DNA from: an uncultured Cellvibrio sp.
Lineage (GTDB): Bacteria; Pseudomonadota; Gammaproteobacteria; Pseudomonadales; Cellvibrionaceae
Direction: 5' to 3'
NCBI GenBank assembly: GCA_937958105.1
Contig: CALFXJ010000013.1
Location: 62,001 to 126,000, forward strand
Length of the DNA stretch: 64,000 nucleotides
Positions 27,027 to 34,815 of this stretch are shown one piece after another (within the stretch, counting starts at the first letter, position 1; each line of letters begins with the position of its first letter). Under the pieces are notes generated by a model. It was not told the DNA's origin. It searched no databases and saw only the letters and a program-made list of their open reading frames with translations. The position numbers and the translations under genes are program-made.

Positions 27027-27323
27027 TCAGTCGTGATCCCGGCGAAATAAAGCAGCCGCCAATAAGCCCACGGCGAAGGCGACCCCTGCCACCAGCAGCG
27101 GATTTTTACGGCTGGTCACTCTGATGTACTGCATGGATTTACGAGCCTGGTCCCGCGCTTTCTGCTGAGATTCAGCCAAACATTGAGCGGTATCAGCAGC
27201 TACCTGACGCAGTTTCTCTTCCGTACCGGAAAACTTGGAGGCAAGAGCACCCGCTGCCTCTTGCGCTGCACCGCTGGCTTTTCTGATAGTAGGATCATTC
27301 TCGATGTCGGTAATTCTGGACAT
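27027..27323 (-). CDS. Small YqjD/ElaB-like membrane-anchored protein
   Basis: A 98-residue protein: a soluble amphipathic segment with many Ala, Gln and Lys residues (about 15-72), then one membrane helix (about 75-92) and a short RRDHD end. This matches the DUF883 plan in short form, a second paralogue besides the one at 24419. GGAGG lies five bases before the ATG. It comes 35 bases after the DUF1328-type gene on the same strand, so both are probably one transcript. Confidence 0.75.
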   Translation of the reverse strand: MSRITDIENDPTIRKASGAAQEAAGALASKFSGTEEKLRQVAADTAQCLAESQQKARDQARKSMQYIRVTSRKNPLLVAGVAFAVGLLAAALFRRDHD

Positions 27324-27358
27324 AAGTACCTCCAGCTAATTTAAATGTGATGATGCCG

Positions 27359-27535
27359 TTACCTGTGACCTGGTCTCTTTGACAATAGGCCCATGATGAG
27401 CGAGACCAATAACATAGCCAGAAAGATAAAAAATAAAATCTTCGCAATTCCTGCCATGCTGGCAGCAATTCCGCCAAACCCCAGCAGGGCTGCCACGATA
27501 GCGAGGATGAAGAATATTACGCTCCAACCTAACAT
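27359..27535 (-). CDS. DUF1328 (YtjA-like) small membrane protein
   Basis: A 58-residue protein beginning MLGWSVIFFILAIVAALLGF, followed by GGIAASMAGIAKILFFIF. The sequence is a very good match to DUF1328 (E. coli YtjA), two membrane helices with a Gly-rich turn and a basic tail. Function unknown; relatives are induced by envelope or osmotic stress. AGAGGA lies nine bases before the ATG. Confidence 0.85.
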   Translation of the reverse strand: MLGWSVIFFILAIVAALLGFGGIAASMAGIAKILFFIFLAMLLVSLIMGLLSKRPGHR

Positions 27536-27558
27536 GATAATTTCCTCTGGTTGATTTT

Positions 27559-27597
27559 GCTGTTGGAAAGCGCACGATGAGTACGCTTTCCAACAGC
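27559..27597. other. 14-bp perfect stem-loop between the beta-barrel and DUF1328 genes
   Basis: GCTGTTGGAAAGCG (27559-27572) is the exact inverse of CGCTTTCCAACAGC (27584-27597), around an 11-base loop. It lies 15 bases after the beta-barrel stop and before the DUF1328 ribosome binding site. There is no T-run, so it may be an RNA processing or stabilising element or a leaky terminator. Confidence 0.65.
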
Positions 27598-27612
27598 GCG
27601 TGAGGCTACAGC

Positions 27613-28209
27613 TTAGAATGTAAACTGCAGACTGATACTGGCAAAATCTACGTCCATATCGATGTCGTTGGGTTGCAATACATCGATTTCGTCACGTGAG
27701 ATTTCAAAATTAAAACGCTCGTACTCAATTCTCAGATCGAGATTGTCGGACAGACGGAATTTTGTGCCCACGCCCCAGAAAGTTTCATCCCCATCATAGT
27801 CTCTGGACCCGCTAATCGGACCGGCTGAAAAACGTGCATCTGCATCCCACCACAGCTGGCCGCCTTTGGCATAAACTGAAAATGACTGAGTAATCGGTGC
27901 CTCAAGAATCAAACCGAGGCTGTAACCTTTTGGATCAAAACGCAGTTGATCATTCCCTGCATCGTCAAAATCGATGTACGCAGCTTCCAGGCCAACAAAT
28001 TCATTAAACTTAACCAATGCAAAGGCTTTTTTAGCCGCTTCATCTTCATCGAAGTCACCATCCTTTAGCTTGGTAAAGCCGTACCCGACACCGATGGAAA
28101 ATTCGGGATTGAAACGCCATCCATCGTCGGTTTCATAACCAGAAGATTGTGCAACTGCCAGAGACGAGCAGAGGGCCAGAGATAGCAGGGCTGAAGTTTT
28201 GTAAATCAT
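27613..28209 (-). CDS. Outer-membrane beta-barrel protein, OmpA-like/opacity type
   Basis: A 198-residue exported protein: signal peptide of about 20 residues ending AVAQ, then alternating-residue strands such as FSIGVGYGFTKL, GLEAAYIDFDD, GYSLGLILEAP and a C-terminal aromatic strand ASISLQFTF, the typical barrel end signal. It should form an eight-stranded barrel without a periplasmic domain. Acidic loops are prominent. AAGGAG lies before the ATG. It is followed by the DUF1328 and YqjD-like genes. Confidence 0.82.
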   Translation of the reverse strand: MIYKTSALLSLALCSSLAVAQSSGYETDDGWRFNPEFSIGVGYGFTKLKDGDFDEDEAAKKAFALVKFNEFVGLEAAYIDFDDAGNDQLRFDPKGYSLGLILEAPITQSFSVYAKGGQLWWDADARFSAGPISGSRDYDGDETFWGVGTKFRLSDNLDLRIEYERFNFEISRDEIDVLQPNDIDMDVDFASISLQFTF

Positions 28210-28422
28210 GTGATTCTCCTTTTATCTATAAATTTCACATAGGTAGGAGCAATGGCTGTGCCAATCACAAAGGTTTTAAAAAAAAGAGTAATATTTTAAT
28301 TAATTGTGAACAAAACGACGAAAAATTATGCAGTTAGATTAATTTTATTTAGCTGTACGTAAATATTTCTTACAAAGTTTGGTAGCTTTTACAGGTATGT
28401 TTTTATTTATAGGAAAAAGAAA

Positions 28423-28451
28423 TTCGGCCGGAAGGTTTAGTCCCGGCCGAA
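28423..28451 (-). terminator. Terminator of the small lipoprotein gene
   Basis: TTCGGCCGG (28423-28431) pairs with CCGGCCGAA (28443-28451). On the minus strand it is followed by a T-rich stretch (TTTCTTTTTCC). It lies 30 bases beyond the lipoprotein stop. Confidence 0.75.
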
Positions 28452-28481
28452 CTCCGAATGCTTCATTTACCTTTCGATGAA

Positions 28482-28625
28482 TCAGGTCGCATCGTCTACT
28501 TCGTCTTGAACTTCTTCAACGGCTTCATCAATATTTTCACCGGCCCGTTCGGCAGGACCTTTTTCACAACCAATTAAAAAACCTGCCAGCGACATTGCCA
28601 TCAGAAATTTTACAAAAGTGCTCAT
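28482..28625 (-). CDS. Tiny acidic lipoprotein
   Basis: A 47-residue protein: MSTFVKFLMAMSLAGFLIGC is a signal peptide with a lipobox (FLIGC, cysteine at residue 20), followed by a mature part of 28 residues rich in Glu and Asp. CAGGAG lies before the ATG and a terminator follows. It resembles small entericidin-like or stress-induced lipoproteins in plan only. Function unknown. Confidence 0.7.
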   Translation of the reverse strand: MSTFVKFLMAMSLAGFLIGCEKGPAERAGENIDEAVEEVQDEVDDAT

Positions 28626-28964
28626 TGAATTCTCCTGTTCATAGTTGTTTATCAACGCGCTCAGATCTCCCTTGACCAGGAAGTGTTATGGCGTCAATTT
28701 ATTGATAGCAAGCCATATGCCAGAATTGGATTTTAGTGAATAATACCCATAACTATGCTGCTGGTGACGCAGCGGGTTAAAACCCCGGATTGAAGGACAC
28801 TTTTTATTGGAAATATTGCCAATAGAAGATGTCATTTTTACAAAACTGACGCTTTTTTATGCAAACCCTTGTATTCTGTGGCATACGTATAATCCAGCGC
28901 CTAGTCACCCTAGATCTTAATTGTTATAGTCAATAGCTTAATCATCTGTAATAAGGGAATCCCT
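28626..28964. other. Intergenic region before the signalling cluster
   Basis: These 339 AT-rich bases lie between the divergent lipoprotein and response-regulator genes. TATAAT at 28888-28893 is a possible -10, but no -35 stands at the right distance. An inverted pair TATTGG (28805-28810) and CCAATA (28819-28824) could be an operator. GGGTTAAAACCC at about 28779 is a small hairpin. I find no gene. Confidence 0.45.
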
Positions 28965-30302
28965 GTGGCACTAATTTTGTTAGTAGATGATGATAAAAAC
29001 TTTACCCAGGCGACGGGCGAGCTGCTCAGAATGCTGGGGCATGAAGTGACTGTTGCCGATAACCTGGCTGAAGCCGGTACCGCGTTGTTCAAGCAACGGT
29101 TCGATATTCTTTTACTGGATCTCATGCTTCCTGACGGCAGTGGCTTTCAGGTATTAGAAAATATTCCCGAGAGTCAGCGGCCTACACATATCACTATCAT
29201 TACAGGTAACTCGGCGGTTAAGTCTCTCGTTAAAAAAGTGATGGGACCCAACATCAGTTACCTCATCAAACCTATCGATCTGGAGCAGCTGCAGACTCTC
29301 ATCAACCGCATAGAAATGAAGCACGCCCCTGGCGGCCAGACCGAGAAACACTTCAATGTCCTGATCGGCGAGTCGCCTGCTATGCACAAGCTGTATCAGA
29401 TGATCAGGCGCGTTGCGGCAACCAAAGCGAATGTGTTGTTACAGGGTGAGAGCGGCGTTGGTAAAGAGTTGGTGGCCAACGCCATCCATCAGGCCTCAAA
29501 CTGCACGGGCGCGTTTGTGGCCTGGAACTGCGGTGCCGCATCTCGCGAATTGATCGGCAGTGAATTATTCGGACATGAGAAAGGTGCTTTCACCGGTGCC
29601 ATAGCACGCAAGCAGGGGTTGTTTGAACAGGCGGACGGTGGAACCCTCTTCCTCGATGAAATCACTGAGATGCCTATCGACATGCAACCGAATCTGTTGC
29701 GCGTCCTGGAGACACAGAAGGTGACACGTCTGGGCGGCGCGCAGGAGATCTCTGTCAACTGCCGGGTTATCTCTGCCACCAACCGTACTACCGAGCAACT
29801 GGCCGAAGAAGAATGTCTGCGTGAGGATATCTATTTCCGTCTGGCCGTCTTCCCTATCGCAATCCCTCCCCTCCGCGAGCGACCGGGCGACATAGAACTG
29901 CTGGCCAAGTCTTTCCTCCACGAGCTGAATCTGCAGAACGACTGCAATCTATCCCTGAGCCGAGAATCCCTCCATCGCCTGACTCAATATGACTGGCCGG
30001 GAAACGTGCGCGAACTGCGCCATGCTATCCACCGTGCGTTCATCATGAGTGACCCCGAAAGCAGTGAGCTGGTGCTTCCTACCGAGCTAGCCTCCCCTTT
30101 TGCACGGGAACGCAAGAAAACCCAGGGCCTTATCCCCGGCAAAACCATCGAAGAAGTGGAACGTGAACTCATTACCCTCACACTTGAGCAGGTTGACGGT
30201 GATAAACCCCGGGCAGCCGAGATGCTGGGGGTCAGCCTCAAGACGCTGTATAACCGCCTCAATAATTATGAAAAGCAACTGCAGGACGAGGTTGAACGAT
30301 GA
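28965..30302 (+). CDS. NtrC-family sigma-54-dependent response regulator
   Basis: A 445-residue activator. Receiver domain 1-118 with phosphorylation site D52 (FDILLLDLMLPDGSG) and K102. AAA+ domain about 133-365 with Walker A GESGVGKE (161-168), the sigma-54 contact loop GAFTGA (207-212) and Walker B GGTLFLDEI. The C-terminal Fis-type helix-turn-helix (about 405-440) has AEMLGVSLKTLYNRL. The start is GTG with AAGGGA seven bases before. It overlaps the next gene by four bases (ATGA). Its kinase is probably the CHASE3 kinase of the same cluster. No sigma-54 promoter was recognised nearby, so its target is unknown. Confidence 0.93.
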   Translation: MALILLVDDDKNFTQATGELLRMLGHEVTVADNLAEAGTALFKQRFDILLLDLMLPDGSGFQVLENIPESQRPTHITIITGNSAVKSLVKKVMGPNISYLIKPIDLEQLQTLINRIEMKHAPGGQTEKHFNVLIGESPAMHKLYQMIRRVAATKANVLLQGESGVGKELVANAIHQASNCTGAFVAWNCGAASRELIGSELFGHEKGAFTGAIARKQGLFEQADGGTLFLDEITEMPIDMQPNLLRVLETQKVTRLGGAQEISVNCRVISATNRTTEQLAEEECLREDIYFRLAVFPIAIPPLRERPGDIELLAKSFLHELNLQNDCNLSLSRESLHRLTQYDWPGNVRELRHAIHRAFIMSDPESSELVLPTELASPFARERKKTQGLIPGKTIEEVERELITLTLEQVDGDKPRAAEMLGVSLKTLYNRLNNYEKQLQDEVER

Positions 30303-30502
30303 ACACTCCCCAAGACCAGCTTGCATACGTAGCCCATCAACTGCGTAATCCTTTAAATACGATATCTGTCAATGCCGAACTTGCCCGGCTTCAGCTGCAA
30401 AAACAACAGGACCCGAACGATGTTCTGATGAGTCTTGAGCGCATTCTGCAGGAATGTAAACGCTGTGCCGCTTTGATCAATGAGCTGAGCCCGCCGACTT
30501 AA
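30299..30502 (+). CDS. Stand-alone histidine kinase dimerisation (HisKA) mini-protein
   Basis: A 67-residue protein consisting only of a HisKA-like domain: YVAHQLRNPLNTISVNAELA carries the H-box with H13, followed by a second helix (DVLMSLERILQECKRCAALI). There is no ATPase domain, so it cannot phosphorylate itself. It is translationally coupled to the NtrC-type regulator (ATGA overlap) and lies 14 bases before the CHASE3 kinase gene, which has its own full HisKA domain. It could be a phosphotransfer or dimerisation partner, or a remnant. The open frame and coupling favour a real gene. Confidence 0.65.
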   Translation: MNTPQDQLAYVAHQLRNPLNTISVNAELARLQLQKQQDPNDVLMSLERILQECKRCAALINELSPPT

Positions 30503-30516
30503 GACCAGGTAACTGC

Positions 30517-31998
30517 ATGACGCTTTTTTCATCGCGCATTATTTTCCCCAGCTACAGTTGGCTTGCCAGTTTTTGCCTGATGCTGGCATTACTTCTGACC
30601 AACGGCGTGATCTCTTACCATGCCATACACACGCTCATTACCAACGAAGACAAAGTTCACAAAACACTTAATACACTCAATATTATCAAAGATACCTTTT
30701 CAGCCATTCAGGATGCCGAGACCGGCGAGCGCGGCTTTTTAATTTCCGGGGAAGATTCCTACCTGGAGCCCTACGACATTGCCATCAAGAAGATCAATGT
30801 CCACTTGAATCAGTTACTGGAGCTGGAATCAAACCTCGCTACCCAGCGTCCCCGCATATTCACCTTGATCCAGTTGACCCAGGCCAAGCTGCAGGAGATG
30901 GAAAAAACTATTCAACTGCGCAAGCAACATAAAGAAGGCGCCGCACTGAAGCTGTTTCTTACCGATGAAGGTAACTCGCTGATGCGGCAGATCCGCTCAC
31001 TGGTCAGTGAACTGCAGCAGACTGCCTACGACCGATTGAAACAGCAAAGGGCCGAGGCGAATCAGGTCCAGCAACAGGTCATCATCACTCAGATATTCGC
31101 GACCGTACTGGGACTGATCCTCGCAGGCATCATCTTTGTGCTGGTGGGCCGAGCTCTTAAAAAGCAACGGGAAGATGCCGAGAAGCTTGAAGCTCTGGTA
31201 GCTGACCGAACCCTCGCACTGGAGCGCTACGCCGTGGAGCTGCAACGCAGTAATCGCGAACTCCAGGACTTTGCCTTCGTAGCTTCCCACGACCTGCAGG
31301 AACCGCTGCGGAAGATCCGCTCCTTCGGTGATCGGCTGGAACAGAAGTATGCAGCCCAGCTGGGTGAAGGTGCTGATTACATTCGCCGCATGCAACTGGC
31401 TGCTGCACGCATGTCACGGCTGATTGAAGATCTATTGACCTTCTCCCGGATTTCGAGTCAGGCCAAAAAATTCGAACAGGTTTCACTACAGGAGATTCTC
31501 GAGGACGTTCTCGAAGACCTTTATGTCACCATCGAAACCAGAGGTGCGGAGATTAATGCGGACCCCTTGCCCACCATCGAAGCGGATCCCACGCAGATGC
31601 GTCAGCTGCTGCAGAATCTGGTGGGGAATGCCATCAAGTTTGTCCCGGCGGAGCGAACTCCCGTGATCAGTATTCTTACCCGTATCATCCTGCCGGAAGA
31701 AGACGCTACCGATGCGGGTTGGTTTGAGATGCAGGTCATTGATAACGGTATCGGTTTCGATGAAAAATTCATCGATCGAATTTTTACTCCTTTCCAACGG
31801 CTTCACGGAAAGGATGAATATCCAGGCACGGGCATCGGCTTGTCCATCTGCCGCCGTATTGTCGAGCATCATCATGGCCGAATTCAGGCCAGCAGTATTC
31901 CGGGAAAAAGCGCAACGTTTATCGTCCGCCTCCCGTTACGCCAGGAAAATGTTGCTCAATTCTATACCAGTACAGGAACACATCATGCCCACAGGTGA
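30517..31998 (+). CDS. CHASE3-domain sensor histidine kinase
   Basis: A 493-residue membrane kinase. Helix 1 at about 14-34, a periplasmic CHASE3 domain (about 40-180) with DAETGERGFLISGEDSYLEP, helix 2 at about 188-212, a coiled linker, then HisKA with H258 in ASHDLQEPLRKIRSF (the phytochrome-like group) and an ATPase domain (about 355-480) with NAIKFVP, DNGIGFDE and GTGIGLSICRRI. It overlaps the receiver gene by 14 bases. Phytochrome-type kinases with this H-box often pair with Rcp1-like single receivers, as found here. Confidence 0.9.
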   Translation: MTLFSSRIIFPSYSWLASFCLMLALLLTNGVISYHAIHTLITNEDKVHKTLNTLNIIKDTFSAIQDAETGERGFLISGEDSYLEPYDIAIKKINVHLNQLLELESNLATQRPRIFTLIQLTQAKLQEMEKTIQLRKQHKEGAALKLFLTDEGNSLMRQIRSLVSELQQTAYDRLKQQRAEANQVQQQVIITQIFATVLGLILAGIIFVLVGRALKKQREDAEKLEALVADRTLALERYAVELQRSNRELQDFAFVASHDLQEPLRKIRSFGDRLEQKYAAQLGEGADYIRRMQLAAARMSRLIEDLLTFSRISSQAKKFEQVSLQEILEDVLEDLYVTIETRGAEINADPLPTIEADPTQMRQLLQNLVGNAIKFVPAERTPVISILTRIILPEEDATDAGWFEMQVIDNGIGFDEKFIDRIFTPFQRLHGKDEYPGTGIGLSICRRIVEHHHGRIQASSIPGKSATFIVRLPLRQENVAQFYTSTGTHHAHR

Positions 31999-32431
31999 TC
32001 CATCTTTTATTGTATTAATGGCGGATGATGACGAGGATGATCGTTTGCTCGCCCATGAAGCATTGCTGGAAAGTCAAGAAACCTATGACATGCATTTTGT
32101 CAAAGATGGCGTTGAACTGATGGAGTACCTGCGCGGTGAAGGTAAATATCGGAATCAGCCAGCCCCGAAACCCGGATTGATTCTGCTGGACCTGAACATG
32201 CCGCGCAAAGACGGACGCGAGGTATTGGCAGAGTTGAAAGCAGACTCGGATCTGGCAGAAATTCCCGTGGTTATACTGACCACATCCAATTCGCAGGAAG
32301 ATCTGCAATACAGCCATGACCTGGGTGCCGCGTTTTATCAAACAAAACCGGTGACCTTCTGCGCGATGGTTGAGTTTATGAAAAAACTTACCTCCTATTG
32401 CAATCCACAGGTATTTAATCCCATTTACTGA
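31985..32431 (+). CDS. Single-domain response regulator, Rcp1-like
   Basis: A 148-residue stand-alone receiver. The acidic pocket is ADDDEDD (14-19), the phosphorylation site D69 in LILLDLNMPRKDG, and the lysine in TKPVTF. The long loop EYLRGEGKYRNQPAPKPG is typical of the Rcp1/CheY-like group that pairs with phytochrome-type kinases. It overlaps the CHASE3 kinase end, so the pair is likely coupled. There is no output domain, so it passes phosphate on or acts by protein contact. Confidence 0.9.
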   Translation: MPTGDPSFIVLMADDDEDDRLLAHEALLESQETYDMHFVKDGVELMEYLRGEGKYRNQPAPKPGLILLDLNMPRKDGREVLAELKADSDLAEIPVVILTTSNSQEDLQYSHDLGAAFYQTKPVTFCAMVEFMKKLTSYCNPQVFNPIY

Positions 32432-32453
32432 AGCAGAGCATACTGGTATCCCA

Positions 32454-34421
32454 ATGAGTCAGGGTCTGATTACACAAGGTATGAAATTGTTACTCGTGGA
32501 GGACGACGAGGACGATTACGTTCTGACGCAGGGTTTGCTTGAGGATATTATCGCCGGCGAATACTCACTGACCTGGGCTTCAACCCCCCAGGAGGCCCGC
32601 CGGCATTTCGCCCGCAATAATCATGATCTGTGCATGATGGACTATCGCCTTGGCTCCGAGGATGGGCTTTCATTGCTGCGCGAAGCTCCCAGGCTGGGTT
32701 TCAAAGGCCCTATCATCATGTTGACGGGTCAGGACAACAAACAGCTTGATCAGGAAGCTTTGAATGCGGGAGCCGAAGATTATCTGGTTAAGTCGCAACT
32801 GAATGCGCAAGGGCTGGCCCGGGCAATTCGCTATGCCCTGACCCGCCGGGAGATGGAAGCTGAACGCGTCGAGCGGCTGCGCGCCGAGACCGAAAACCGC
32901 TCCAAAAGCGAGTTTCTCGCACACCTCAGCCACGAACTGCGCACGCCCCTGACCGCTATACTGGGTTACACCGACCTGCTGCTGGCAGCCGATCAGGCCC
33001 CCGATAAAAATCATCTGCAAATCATCAAGCGCAATGGCCGTCACCTTCTCAGCCTGCTGAACGATGTATTGGACTTATCAAAGATCGAAGCCGGCAAGCT
33101 GGAGATCGAACAGCTTGATGTGTATCTGCACAGCTTTGTTAATGAAATCTGCTCTCTCATTTCCGTTAATGCACAGGATAAAAATCTGCGGCTTAATGTC
33201 GTAGCCAAAACCGCGCTGCCCGTGAAGATTAAAACAGACCCGACCCGACTGCGTCAGATCCTGCTCAACCTGCTGGGTAATGCCATTAAATTTACGGAAA
33301 AAGGCGAAGTCTCGTTATACATCGCCGAGGCCCATGTGCGGAACAAAACCTTTCTGCGCTTTTCCATCCGCGACACCGGCATAGGCATCTCCAAGAACGA
33401 CATTGATCGATTGTTCAAACCTTTTACGCAGGTAACCAATACGCTTACCAGTCGCCAACAAGGCACTGGTCTTGGGCTGGCCATCAGTCGCCAGCTGGCC
33501 TTATGTCTGGGCGGAAACATCAGTGTAAAAAGTCAGCCCGGCGTCGGCAGCGTATTTACGCTCTACATCAATCCAGGCAATCTGGATAACGTTGAACGCC
33601 AGCCACTGGACACCCGGAACAACTTGGATGTTACTACAATCTCCAAGGCCTTTCGCTTTAAAGGGCACGTACTGGTCACTGATGACCTGCCGGATATCCG
33701 CATGCTGCTGGGCCACCTGATCACCAGCTTCGGCGGACGGGTTACCTATGCCAGCGACGGCCAGGAAGCCATTGATCTGGTGCAGCACAAAGAGGCCGAG
33801 GGTGATGGATTTGACCTGTTGATCATGGATTCCCAGATGCCGGTCCTTGATGGTTTATCCGCAACTCGACTGTTGCGTGAACAGGGATATCAGAAACCGA
33901 TCCTGGCCCTGACCGCAGCCAGCCTGCGCGGAGAACGGGAACGCTGCCTCCAGGCTGGTTGCGACGACTATCTGAGTAAACCTATTGACGCAGCTACGCT
34001 GCTGACCCGCATCCAGAAATTGCTGCAACAACGGGAGACCGCTGCGCCGGACGGTGCAAGCAAACAGATTCTTCTGGTAGAAGACAATCAGGATGCCCGC
34101 GAAGCCACAGCTATGCTGCTCCAGCATCTGGGGTGGCAAGTCGCTGCGGCAAAAACCGGAGCAGAAGCAATGGATCTGCTTCACTCACTGCAACCTGCAG
34201 CAGTATTACTGGATATCAACCTTCCAGATACAGATGGCTACAGCCTGGCGGTCAAACTGCGTGAAGCAGGCTTGAAGGACGCCCTGTTTATTGCATTAAG
34301 CGGTAACCAACCTGATAAATTGCGCGCGGAACAAGCCGGTTTTGACGATCACCTGGTGAAACCACTGGATTTGTCAGCTCTCAACACTGCTCTTGAACGT
34401 GCATTACAGACAGAGGCTTGA
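32454..34421 (+). CDS. Hybrid histidine kinase REC-HisKA-HATPase-REC-REC
   Basis: A 655-residue cytoplasmic kinase. An N-terminal receiver (9-130, D63) takes the place of a sensor domain, followed by HisKA with H160 in LAHLSHELRTPLTAILGYTD, an ATPase domain (about 258-375) with NAIKFTEKG, DTGIGIS and GTGLGLAISR, and two C-terminal receivers (about 402-522 with D459, about 536-653 with D587). The N-terminal receiver suggests input from the preceding receiver/kinase pair. It lies 22 bases after the Rcp1-like gene and closes the cluster. No HPt domain is seen in the cluster. Confidence 0.9.
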   Translation: MSQGLITQGMKLLLVEDDEDDYVLTQGLLEDIIAGEYSLTWASTPQEARRHFARNNHDLCMMDYRLGSEDGLSLLREAPRLGFKGPIIMLTGQDNKQLDQEALNAGAEDYLVKSQLNAQGLARAIRYALTRREMEAERVERLRAETENRSKSEFLAHLSHELRTPLTAILGYTDLLLAADQAPDKNHLQIIKRNGRHLLSLLNDVLDLSKIEAGKLEIEQLDVYLHSFVNEICSLISVNAQDKNLRLNVVAKTALPVKIKTDPTRLRQILLNLLGNAIKFTEKGEVSLYIAEAHVRNKTFLRFSIRDTGIGISKNDIDRLFKPFTQVTNTLTSRQQGTGLGLAISRQLALCLGGNISVKSQPGVGSVFTLYINPGNLDNVERQPLDTRNNLDVTTISKAFRFKGHVLVTDDLPDIRMLLGHLITSFGGRVTYASDGQEAIDLVQHKEAEGDGFDLLIMDSQMPVLDGLSATRLLREQGYQKPILALTAASLRGERERCLQAGCDDYLSKPIDAATLLTRIQKLLQQRETAAPDGASKQILLVEDNQDAREATAMLLQHLGWQVAAAKTGAEAMDLLHSLQPAAVLLDINLPDTDGYSLAVKLREAGLKDALFIALSGNQPDKLRAEQAGFDDHLVKPLDLSALNTALERALQTEA

Positions 34422-34815
34422 AAAGCTTTAAAAGGTTGACACAGAGTTAACGAAGGGAGGTATAAACCGCGAGAGAAATAATTGAAAAAATAATCGGGCA
34501 ATTTAACTGGGAAGTAAAAGCAGGTGTATCAAATTATGAAAAACCGGAGTGACAAAACAATCCATGGCTGGATGCGTCCCTGCATTCTCCGCAAGCCTGT
34601 AGTTGAGATAATCATCGACTCGAGTCGTTAACCTCTCTCCTTACATCGTCCTTTCTCTTACCATATTCCTCATTGTTCAAGCTGACTCTGCGCTCTTTAC
34701 TCTCCTGCTCGCTCCTTCCCTGAAATCCTTCGATAAGCTGCCAACTTGATAAAACCTTAGCGAATTCCCTTCGCCCTTCCAGTGGTTACTGGAGTTCCGC
34801 TGAGTGCATTGATAA
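34422..34815. other. Intergenic region after the signalling cluster
   Basis: These 394 bases separate the hybrid kinase and the convergent Crp/Fnr-type gene. TTGACA at 34437-34442 is a good -35, but the TATAAA that follows is 19 bases away. CGACTCGAGTCG (34616-34627) is a perfect 12-base palindrome. A 31-codon frame from ATG 34536 has a mediocre ribosome binding site and is not accepted. Short hairpins at 34779-34793 and near 34760 could end the Crp/Fnr-type transcript. Confidence 0.4.

Noticed and set aside
30299..30502. The mini-HisKA gene as a broken end of a kinase
   Set aside because: The next gene has its own complete HisKA and ATPase, and the coupling (ATGA) and good length of the frame fit a real small gene; low but not zero chance of a remnant remains.
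34536..34631. 31-codon frame in the gap after the signalling cluster
   Set aside because: Short, no recognised sequence and only a fair ribosome binding site; chance is likelier.
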